In this document: piece by piece, positions 11,901 to 23,900 of the stretch
How positions within the stretch are numbered: position 1 is the first letter of the stretch
Layout: each line of letters begins with the position of its first letter
NCBI RefSeq assembly: GCF_043290135.1
Contig: NC_134702.1
Location: 92,169,819-92,233,818, forward strand
DNA: 64,000 nt
Source: Rhipicephalus microplus
Lineage: Eukaryota; Arthropoda; Arachnida; Ixodida; Ixodidae
Direction of reading: 5' to 3'
The notes under the pieces: model-generated
Seen by the model: the letters and a program-made list of their open reading frames with translations, nothing else
The model's database searches: none
Told to the model about the DNA's origin: nothing
Made by a program: the position numbers and the translations under genes

Positions 11901-14900
11901 GCATACTGACTGCGGTCAAGAGTGACGTGCACCGAAGAGAAGCTTCCTTCGACCGTCCAGTCTGGAACTGAAATCAGACGCCAAGCAAACAAAAAACATA
12001 TGAAGAAAACAGCTAAAAGGGCAGAGCACCATTTTCTGAAGCTCTTGCCAGCTGCACAATGCAAACTCTTTTTCATTATGATAATGTGCTTAGAATATAT
12101 CTAGAGAACACTCTATACAAAGTTACAGGTCTACCTAACCTATGGCGGGGAAGAACAGTAAAACATCAGCTATCTTTTTGATGTAGAACTCACTAATTGG
12201 AAGCAAAAGGCTCTTGATTAAGGCAAACGCCGTTCTAAAGAGCTTTGTCGAAATCGATACATCACTTCTGTATCTCCATAGTACACGAAACATTGTGTAC
12301 TATGAAAATAGCCCAGAGGTTGGTACAATGACTTAGCGGTCAGTGAATTGACTGAGCTCCCAATTTGTATGCATTGTTACATGCATAGCATACTTCTGTT
12401 TCTTTATATCAAAACGTGACATGTGTAATCTAGTGCACGTATTTATGCCTGTTTTATATGTCGCTGTCGGTACCGTTTGCCGAGTTGTGCAGTATGTCCA
12501 TCACTAGCTAGCCAGGCTATACACTGAAAGTGACAATAACATAAAAAAAATTACATACTGTCAAAAGGTTACAATTTCATTAACAGTAGCGATGATGGGC
12601 AGGTCTCCATGTATATAAGAGTTACAAGAGCAAATCATTGGGCTGTTGGTGGTCCATTATACTGACAACACCGCAAGAAGAGGCAAGGACCCCGTAACTG
12701 TGAAGGATGCCAAAGAGGAGTGCTCCGAAAATTACTACCACCTGGGGTTTCTTTAACGTGCACTGATGTCACACAGTCTAACATTTCGCCTCCATCGAAA
12801 TGCGACCGCTGTCGCCGGGATTGAACCCGCAATTTTTGGATCAGCAGCAGAGCACCGTGACCACCACACTATCGAACCACAAATTAAATCAGAGGTGTAA
12901 ACATGTCCTATACTAGTTCAGTGGAATGCGAACGAAGATGCTAAGAGATTTGAGCATGTACACTGCCTGCAAAACAATTGACTGGAGCTTAGAGTGCCTC
13001 TAGCACTAATGTTGAAGTTAGAATTAAGAGCTAAATCTTTTTATCCACCCACAGTTTGGACGAAGCTGTGAATGAAAAAAAATCACAGCATATCCACGGA
13101 GTGAATGATGATTGGTGGGGCGAAGCATTCGTCAGTCCGTCCGTGCTTTTGTTTGTCCATTCGTTCTTGCTTCCGTCTGTCCGTGCATCCGTCCATGCAT
13201 CCGTCCACGCATCCATTCGTGTGTCCGTTGCTCCATGCGACCGTCGGTGCATCCGTCCTTCCGTACTTCTCTCCATGCGTCTGTCTGTCCGTGTGTCCGT
13301 TCGTGCGACCGTCCCTCTGTCTATCCGTCCATCCGTCCGTCCGCCAGTTCCTCCGTCTATCTAGTGAACACTCCAAGTACAGCTACCTCACACCTTTTCA
13401 TCATGTATTCATCATTATCAAGTGCCGCCATCCAGCGGACATTCTAAGGGCCGCTCTTCCGGGTATGTGCCACCGATGGCTACATACACCATTGGAAGAT
13501 GAACCGACTCACACCCTAAGGAGCTTCGCCCCTAAAATAGCCTGACAATATTTCAAGGCACTGTCGTCATTCTGGTTGGCACACCATGAAGCAAACAAAC
13601 TTCAAAGCATGATCACTGCTATCACATTAAAAAAGATACTCATCAAATGTGTAACGAAAACTAAACAAGTAAAAACAAATGTAATTGAATGCTCCCTAGT
13701 CCCATATCCTGTTGCAGCGCATAAACTCACCTGTGTGGTTGAAAGCGGAGTCAAGGTTTTTCTCAACCAGCAGATGCAACATCAGGGTGCGCTTCAGGAG
13801 TGGACCACCCTAGAATCAAAACAAACACACAAATGTGGAGATTATGCTACCAAATGCTCGTCTAATTTCACATCACCCTTCACGACAGCGTACACCACTT
13901 GAGGAAAAGTAGCTGACCCTTACTGAGGACGTTAAATGGGAACTGACGCAAAAACTTCCGGTTTCCCCTCCTCTGCATGAAACGAAAGGGCAAGCCGTCA
14001 AGGGCAAGCCGTCAAGGGCCTGATAACTGTGCTGGTAAGGAGAAGTGTACCCTGAACAATTAAATCCATGCCTTTAAAAGCTAGTTTTGGTTCCCACTGT
14101 ACCCTGACATTGCAGGATGGTATTTTCATCGTGTGTTTGCGCAAGGTACCGTGATGTTTCCGCAGCCGCTCCACCTAGCGACACCGCTGATGGTGCACAC
14201 CCGGCCATTCCATAAGATGTAATCGAAACAAAACATGCTGGTACATGAAGTCACCAGAATATATCATGTAGCTGCTAAAGTGATAATGTAGCCTGACATC
14301 CCGATACTGTATATGTGTCATTAGGTACACCACACGAAAATTGACGCTCATGTTAGAATTACATGTCTCATCAGCATTTCCTCGGCTTCACACTTGCTCA
14401 AAGCCATCTCTGCATAAGGACATTTGTATGGCAGAGTAAACACAGCTTTGAGAATCGGCATTGGCCCTCCTTTATGCGATGTGAGAAGCTGAAACCCACA
14501 TTTTTTTTTATGAAGATGGATGGAAACTGGACTGTGTATGAGCCCTCGGGATGATTCACAGGCAGAGCCTGGCAAGCTGGCACACACACACCGGAATAGA
14601 CATCCATGTCAACCAGCTCCACATCCATGACTTGCAAAAGGCACTTTTCACCTGAAAGAAGACGAAACATTGCGAATTAAGCAGTTAGAGTAGAGGCAAT
14701 GCGATCAAAATTTAAAAATTACAGCCACTTCTACCCCTGTGAAATCTTAGTAAACAATGGAGTTGGAGAGCAAGCGCCACCATCTTGCGAACGCAGAGTA
14801 AGATTTTTTTCTTTCTTTATATTTTTATACATCTTTTTCTTCCTTCTTTTGTCTTTCTTTATCTTCTTCTATATGACTATCTTTCCCTTTGCCTCCTCCC

Positions 14901-17900
14901 AACACACACATCACTTCTCTGCCTTCTGTGATGCATACCTGCTGAGGTTACTGTCAACGACACCAGCCTTACTCTAAGCTTTAGCGGCTCTGCTCTTAGA
15001 CACTCTCGCAAAACAGGACTCAAACACAGGCAAACACGGCCCACTGTCGACATATGATACAACCCTTTTGTGGTTCAGCTTAATCTCTTTTGTTGCGCGA
15101 GGTCCAAATCCAAAACAACAAGACAGATCCGGTATGTCTCATTTTCTAGCAACAGTGCGAAACCCGACCTTAATGACATTTACCTAACTGTTGGTGATCT
15201 AAAGATGCTACCATGTATATAATATATGTAGCATAAGAAAGATAACTACTGGGCAGTGAACCCACTGCATGTAGTATTTAAGAGCACAAGTTCACCAAAT
15301 AATGATGCAGGAAAACCCACATAGCACAAAAAACACAAACGTGAAAGAATGCTCACTATTTCGTTTATTTCCTTGCAAGTGTACATGAACATATTAATTG
15401 CAGTCTCCATTTGCACATAAATCTTACCATCATTGCTATTCCTTCATTAGGTAACATCCCTATTACTCGTCACATCTGATCTCTAGTTGATCAACTTGTA
15501 AAGTAATGGCATCCAATTACAAAAACACAATATGATTACCATCCAGGTCATCCAGCACTTTCATAACTTCTTCAGCACTGATCACAGTACAGCCCTTCCT
15601 TGCTGGTTCCAGTTGTGAACTAGGAGAAAGAAGAAAAATATTAGCATGCAATGACATAAGACATCTTTTAGATAAACTTCTTTAAAATATCAAACAAAAC
15701 ACGCGAAATAATTCGTTGACCACTATGTCACTTCCTAATGTAAATTCTAAGAATAGCTTTGTGTTGGGCAGTGCCAACTCTGATAGAAGTTTCGGCAGTT
15801 GATTGATTTGTGGGGTTTAATGTCTCAAAACCACCATATGATTATGAGAGACACCATAGTGGAGGGCTCCAGAAATTTCGAACACCCGGGGTTCTTTAAC
15901 GTGCACCCAAATCTGAGCACACGGGCCTACAACAGTTCCGCCTCTATCGGAAATGCAGCCGCTGCAGCCGGGATCTGATCCCGCGACCTGCGGGTCAGCA
16001 GCCGAGTACCTTAACCACAAGACCAGCACAGCGGGGCAAGTTTTGGCAGTTGAAGCAATGTAACATTCGTTACATATTGCTAGAAAAACTGTCAGCGCAC
16101 GAGTGCTACGTGCACCACTATTTGCACTGTAGGCGTCACGAACCGAGCGATACGCCGACAGCTGTGTTACTACAAGTGAAGCCAACCGCAGTACACATGC
16201 CAGCCCTGCATGCGCACAAGCTCCAACCGAGCGGCCAGTGTGTGTGATGGTGTACGAAAGTTAAGGCCTGTGGCTCGTGATAATAACAGACTTCGCATTT
16301 GCGCTCTTTAATCCTCGTTTGTTTCATAGGTTACGGTAACATCACCCAATGATACTGACGCCGCTCAATGCAGAAGCCTATGAGCTGCGCTCTAAAAATG
16401 CACGAATTAATGGTTTTCACGTGCACTTCACACCAACGACTTACGTCTCAAGCGAAGCACGGCGCGAGGAAGCCGCGCTTTTTCCCTCTCCCGTGAAGCG
16501 GAACGTCGTGGTGATGTTGAGGTTTCCCAGGTTGGCGACAAGCACGTCAAAGCTCCTGTGCGACTGGGGCACTACAATTACCGGTGAGGCCGCAGTCACT
16601 TCCAGCTGAACCCTGGGAGCCCTGCAGACCTCCAGATTCATCTGTGCACAAAACAAGGGAACGGCAAGTTCTGAGCCTTTACGCTAACTTTGCTTGCTTC
16701 ATTACCTCTTGACTTCACATTTGGGTCTAGCTAACAAAGAATGGGCCTTTAAGTTAATTTCCGATCTTTTGTTCATTGCACATACCCTTGTCTTTTGTGC
16801 ACACTGCTGGTTAAACTCTAGCCAATCTGAGACTAAAAATAGGTTAGCAGGCAACTGAATTGCAGCCTTGGAGAAGATCAGCCCACTAGTCGAAACGTTC
16901 ACTTCAGCATATCTTCTGTTTACGAATTTCTCATTACTTCACACTTCCATCTTCACCTGACTCCTGCCTTTAATTTGGACTTTGGTTCTAGTGTAATTCA
17001 TTTTTAATTAAAAAAAACGCCCATACACAAAAAAAGGCAGCAATAATGGGAAAAGCGATTAAAAAACAGTCACACCTTATTGCCAGCGGTTGCAGCTTTC
17101 AAGAGCATCTGAAGGTCACTGAAGTCGGCAAAGAAGTCGGTGACCTCAGTAAGGAAGCGCTGTGTGTGGACCACATGAACTGAGGACATCTCGCACTTGA
17201 CCTTGATGTCGCAGTCCCGCTGAAGATAGGGGTCCAGAGACCCGTACCTGAAGATTTGATGCAAGATTGAAATGCACTGCTAGGCAGAGAATGCATGATT
17301 GAATCTTTTCCTTGAAGGTTGGCATTCTTTGGAGTTTATAAAATTAACACAAAGAAAAAATTCATGCGAACCCCACGGCCATATAGCGTGGGAATTCCCG
17401 TGAACAAAGGTATTGATAAAAATGGCACAAGACAATAAGAGATGCACAGCAGCGTTACCTGAACTTTCTTACAACCGATTTCATCCCAGAATTTGTACCA
17501 CAAGTGTCCTCGGTCGCAACAGCAAAAATTTACGCTTGCAGATAAACAGAACACAGTACCGGTTTTCAGCTGGGCCAGTTGGTGATTTTGCATGTTGAGT
17601 TGCTGCAGCAAAAATTAGACACATGGACAAAAGAAAGCAACAGAACTGCTGAATAAACCTGGCATTTTTTGAAACCCTCAGCAGAACATAACCTACAGTT
17701 AAAAACTAGTGACCCATGATTAGAAAGGTTAAACAAGATTATACAGAGTGGGACACTAGTCACGAAGGCAGTAAATTTTTTTTTAGGACAGCACAACTTA
17801 TGGAGCACTGATACAAGCTGTGCCTTTCGCTTTTATGGCAATAGCCTCCATGATTACACGAGCGTCCGTGTCCATCCTTATGGCAATCACTTCAGTGCTG

Positions 17901-20900
17901 TCAAGGAGTGATTGCCTCCCAAAAGTTCGACAATAGGCTGAAAGGTGACCTGTGACAGCGCATGCCTGAGCATTGTTCACGCGTTCTCTAACTCTGTCGT
18001 CCACAAAGCGCCTTGTCTCCACTATGTGCCCGGAACCTCATGCCTGGGGTATGCTGCATAATACGCCCTAGTCGCGTGGCACGCATTTCTTCCTGTTCTC
18101 CCCTTTGCTGTTTCCACCTTGCTGTTGTTGACACGCCTGCACATCATGCGTCCTTTCAGAGGGGCAGGCCATACACCTGTTTATCTTCGTGCTTAGCAAT
18201 TTTTTTTTTTTGTGTTGTGGCTAAAACCACATACATAAGGAGTGCCTTCAGTAGACCCTTTCCAAAATTGTTAAATTTTCCTGCTATGCTTTTTGAACCA
18301 CTAAAGGCGGCTTGTCATTTAGTGTGAATAGCCTGTACAAGCACGGTTTGCTTATGCAAAGACATGGAGAATGTTGAGTCACCTTTCTCAGTTTAAACAC
18401 CCACAACTGAGAAGCGCCAGCATGTTCAGCTAGGACCATGTCTCTTCTTGAAGCCTGACAGGTGCCGCCATAACTTGCTCAAATATGCAGTGAACATGCA
18501 GTGAACTTGTGAATTATGAAAGGGGTCCATTAGACACTGTGGGCCCTAATCCTCAGTTTCTTTTTTTTTTCTTTGCAACCATTCAGCTTCCCAAGTACTC
18601 AGAAGCTCTGATGACATGCGTTGGATAGGCAGCCTCTTGTATAGCCTTGTGACCTGACGCTGAAAACCACATCCCATTTGATGTGGGCTTCCTCCCGTCA
18701 GATTCATGTCACTCAAAGTATGTCACCAGGAGACTGGCATTCTTGACTCTCTGAACAGCCTTACGGAAGTCGTGCTTTCTAACCTATGATCACCGGTAAC
18801 TACTGACTAACGACAGTTGTTAGTAAATAGTGCCTTTGTGTTTCCTTCATCCGTGAGTCTAACAACTCAACACACAGTATCACTGCCAGCTACAACAGAT
18901 AAACCACAAAAACACATATAAAACAGCTTTCGAAAAAACCACAAAGACAGCCTTGCTAAAACCAACCCCCTAAACATGGCCACTTTCATTACGCCCAAAA
19001 TGCAGAAAAGGGGTTCAGCAAACTTGTTTGCAAATGAGTAGAGATGGGTGGAAAGTAGGAGTGTGCGAATATTCGAAATTTCAAACATTTTTCTAATAGT
19101 GTGTTTGCTATTTGATTCAATTTGGAATGGAATTTTTAGTATTCAAACTATTCGAACTGACCAAGGACAAATGCAGTTTTTAGAATCCGAAATTTCAAAT
19201 GTTCTTGTACATAAACGCCTACCAGGCAGATTTGAAACTCCTAACTTAAAGAGAGCACAACCTTGTCTGCCGCATCATTTGGGCTTCCACAGAAGCTTAG
19301 AGGAGGAAAGGCTGAGGAAGTATAGTTAAACCTGCTTATAACGAACCTCCATATAACTAATTCCATGATATAACAAAGTTTTTCTATTCCCCACCGTTGC
19401 TCCATAGAAGCACATGTATTTGCGACCTCTATGTAACAAAGTAACAGTGGGAGACAACCTTGATATAACGAATTTCCCCGCAGAGAATCTAGAAATTTTG
19501 CTTTGCATTTTGGTATGAGCATGCATCTTCTGCCGCCGCCGATGAAGCGAGACAGGGAGCGCTCGTTATTGTGTGCGGTTGAGCGCGAGGCGGGCCTGCA
19601 CCCGTTCTTGCCGCTGCAGGTGCATACATGGGTGTGCCCCCCTCCCTCCCCTCCCCTTCACTTCAAAAAAAAGAAAAACGTTGGCACTGCCATGCTTTTA
19701 GTTAGCCCTACATATGTGGGGCCGCGCTGCATATGAAGGGCGCTTTACCGAACAGTTTTTCGCAATATCCATGTCTGTGTCCGTGTCATTTGCTTTTTCT
19801 TTTTGATGCCGCGCGTGCGTGCATAGTTGCACTGCGCACGCATGGTGTGGCCCCAGATGACGTTCAGCTTTGCTTTTTTTTTTGTGCATATGAACAATCT
19901 CGGCTGGTTTTTTGCTGTCACCGCTGCCACAGCTGTCATTCACCGTATATGTATAAGTACCTATATATATATATATATATATTTTGTGGGCATTCATTAT
20001 GCGCTTCTTCTCATATATTTATCATAATTATCATCATCCATCTGGGTCCCTGTCCTCATCTTCACAATCATCATCGGGTGTGTGCACGCTCAGTCTCAGA
20101 CTGCCCGTTCGTGCTGAGCCCTTGCCTGAATAAAAGCTGTCTCAACTCAGACGTCATACGTGGTGGAGGTGGACATTTGGTCCTCGGTCCTCTCTTACCT
20201 CGCTCGACTCCCTGGAGCTGCGTTCAGGCCGCCGATTGCCCCCCCCTGTCTGGCAGCATGTCACAGAACAAGCCTGCCGGCGCTGCTACCATCACTGCTG
20301 CCATCTCTCCCTCACAGTCTTCAGCCGCGCCTCCTGTTTACGTACACAGCCACCAGCGTGATCCCCCTCTCTTCGCCGGTCGTCGCGGGGAAGACGTGGA
20401 GGACTGGCTTGATGAGTACAGCCGCGTGAGTGTTGCTAATCACTGGGATGATAGCGCCAAGCTCCGTTATGTCTCTTTCTACTTGACCGGTGTGGCGAAG
20501 ACGTGGTACTTTAACCACATCATCGACATACCCGACTGGGCAACCTTCGAGCAGCAGCTCCGTCACGTTTTCGGCACACTGGCCATTCGGTCCACAGTCG
20601 CAAAGAGAACCCTCGACACTCGCCAACAACATTCCTGTGAGTTGTACACGTCGTACATTGAGGACGTTCTTGCGCTCTGCCGGCGGGCCAATTCATCTAT
20701 GCCGGAGTCCAACAAAGTACGCCACATTTTGAACGGTATAGGCCATGTTGCCTTCAATGCCCTGGTTGCTCAGAACCCGGCTACCATAGCCGACGTCGTC
20801 ACGACATGTCAGCATCTCAATACTCTGGACTCGGTTCGTCTACAACCAGACATTGGCGAACAATCTAACAGACCTCTCCGTGACCTGATGAGAGACATAA

Positions 20901-23900
20901 TACATGAAGAGTTGCAGAACATGGGTTTCACACCTTCTCCACCATGTTCTCCACAGTCTACTGGAGCGGCATTACGCGACATCATCAGGGAGGAACTGAC
21001 ATCTCTGAACTCTCCGGCTCACGTCCAGTCACCCTCGTCTCGGCCCATTCGAACCTACGCGCAGGTCGCTGCTATGCCTCCCAGCGAAGTAAACACGACG
21101 TTGCCGCTGCCATCGTACGCGTCGGTCGCTGCCACTTCTCCCCTCAACTTTCGTTCGATCCCGCCTGATCCTTCCTCTGCACACCTGACAACACTCTCTT
21201 CAGGTACTCCGCATGGTTTCTACCCTTCCCCTTGGCGCTCATCTCGCCCAGTTTGCTATTACTGTGGGTATCGCGGCCACGTTTCCCGTTTCTGCCGCAA
21301 GCACCAGCAAGACGAGCGTCGCGGTTACGACATGCGTGAACGAGATACTTTTTACTATGAAGGTCAACGTCATTCACCACCTACACGCCGGTCTCCCTCT
21401 CCGCCTGTATCGAGTGCACCTCGGAACAGCTGGAACTCCAGACGCCGTTCACCATCACCCTTTCGCCGCTCCTCCTCCCCACTTCGGCCTGCCTCATTCG
21501 TCACTACCAGTCATTCGGAAAACTAAGTGATGCAGTTTCTGGGGGAAAAACTGCATTCCGAATCAGGACTGATATTCCTCCATCAGGCCCGTGCAACATG
21601 ATTTCGGTGGTAGTGGAAGGAGTGTACGTGGATGCTCTGGTGGACACGGGTGCGGCATTTTCCGTTATGCGTGTTGATTTAGGCCAAGGTCTGAAAAAAG
21701 TGATGACCCCCTACGATAGACCCATGTTGGTTGCTGCGCAGGGGTATACCATTCGCCCTTCAGCTTTCTGTTGTGGTGTACACGTATCCCGTAGGAGTAC
21801 GGCCACCAGCGTGGGTCCGGTCTTAGCGAGCCGCAGGGCACGCGTTAACCGTCGCCGTGGCGAGAACACGATACTGCTCAAAGTCGCAACACTTTATTGT
21901 GGCAACTCCAAACGCAGTACAGCCCGTTGCAAAGGCGCAGAGGGAGAGCAAATAGGCTTATTCACGCCACGGGCATATAAGTACTACACAGGGTGCCACG
22001 AGCACGTCTCCACTGTAAAGGTGATCCACGGAGACACCGGGACCAAGGCCCGGTTGCTCGAGCGAGGGCAAAGGCGCTCGTGTTGGCTTCGGAGGGAGAC
22101 GGGTCGGCGTAGCTAGGCCACGCACTAGGACATCGTACTACCCTTCAGCCGTGCGTACGCAGTGGGGCAACAAAAGGTGAGCGTTCGCCTCAGGCGCAAG
22201 GCACCATCAGCGAAGTCCAACGAGCCCCCGAGTGACGGGAGACGACGGATGGAAAAGATTGCGTGGCTCACTGTCTGCAGTCCCGGAGAGTATCTATCCG
22301 CTCCCGACACAGCGCGCGAAAACCTCTCGAGAGACTCCGCGCGGGGCGCCACAGTCAACATCCGCTACCGGGTGAGGGGGTTAAATGTCACTCCGCTCTC
22401 CCAGCGCGGCAGACAGCAAAGAAGGGGAGACATGTCGGGACATGAGAACGGCAGAAAAGGCGGCAAAGCCCGCGCAAAGGCAGCGGGCTAGCCTCAATTC
22501 CCACACTGTACAGTCCGCGTTTTTATTGATGGTATCCGGCACCACATTCAGTTCGCCGTCCTGACTGACTACTCTCACCAATTAATTTTAGGGTGGGATT
22601 TTCTTTCTTCTGCTTCCGCGGCTATTTGCTGTGGCCAATGCGTCGTCCACCTCACCGACACGGACTGCACGCTCAACGACGACCCCCAGAGGCCACTTTG
22701 TTTGACAGCTGCGGAAGATACCGAATTACCACCAGGTCAAGAGCGGATTGTAGCTATTACCTCCAAGGACATCGACCATGGCGACGTCTTGGTCTCACCA
22801 TCATTTAGTTGCATCGGTGAAGGCATCATTCTCTCTTCCGGTGTAGTTAGGTTGCTTATGGTTCCGCACTTGTCACCGCTGTGAATACAACATCCGAAAA
22901 AATTCTACTTCCCCAGAACACCACGGTGGCCTGCGTGACGGATCCCGAGCCTGCGTGCGTCGTGCCACTTCATGCCGTCTCCTCCAACGACAGCCCTAGG
23001 AGTAAGCCTGCTTCTTCTTCCGCCTTTACTGCAGCCATTAGCGATGACTTGACACCTTCACAGACGCAACAGCTACTTGCTTTGTTAAAGAAACACACAA
23101 GTTCCTTCGACGTTTACTCCTCGACGTTGGGCCGCACTACTACTATAACGCATCGAATCCACACAGTCGGAACATCTGTTGTACGCCGCCGGCCCTACCG
23201 CGTGTCTCCTGCTGAGAAAAAATCATCGAAGAAAACGTAGCTGACATGCTCAAACGAGATAATTCGCCCTTCATCTAGCCTTTGGTCGTCGCCTGTGGTT
23301 CTGGTGCGCAAGAAGGATGGCTCCGTGCGCTTTTGCGTCGATTACAGGGCGCTCAACAAGATCACTCGCAAGGATCTGTACCCAATGCCTCGCATTGTTG
23401 ACGCCCTTGATTCTCTACAAGGCGCGAAATACTTTTCCTGCCTCGACCTGCGTTCCGGATACTGGCAAATTCCTATGCACAAAGAGGATAAAGAGAAAAC
23501 GGCATTCGCAACCCCCGATGGGCTATACGAATTCAACGTTATGCCTTTCGGGCTGTGCAACGCGCCCGCTACATTAGAGCGCATGATCGATACCGTGCTG
23601 CGCGGCCTTAAATGAAAGACCTGTCTCTGCTACTTGGACGACATCGTCACTTTTTCGTCAACGTTTCTTCAGCACCTGCAACGTTTGGATGACGTTCTGA
23701 CATGCCTTGCCGCGCTGGTCTCCAACTCAACAAGAAAAAATGCTGTTTCGCCACAGAAGCTATCAAGGTTTTGGGCCACGTCGTGAGCAAAGACGGAATT
23801 CGGCCCGATCCGGACAAAATTGCTGCGGGGCTTCGCTTTCCGCGGCCCGGAAAGCTGAAAGAGTTGCGAAGTTTTCTTGGTCTCGCCTCCTATTTTCGCC

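Noticed and set aside
13031..13545. Several long overlapping open frames on both strands
   Set aside because: They come from the CCGT-type minisatellite; all frames are open because of the repeat period, and residue content is repetitive.
17336..17611. Possible VPS13D exon with plausible donor at about 17454
   Set aside because: The flanking exons (28871 and 17247) already join in phase and give continuous VPS13 sequence. The frame needed for splicing has an in-frame stop and only a weak acceptor.
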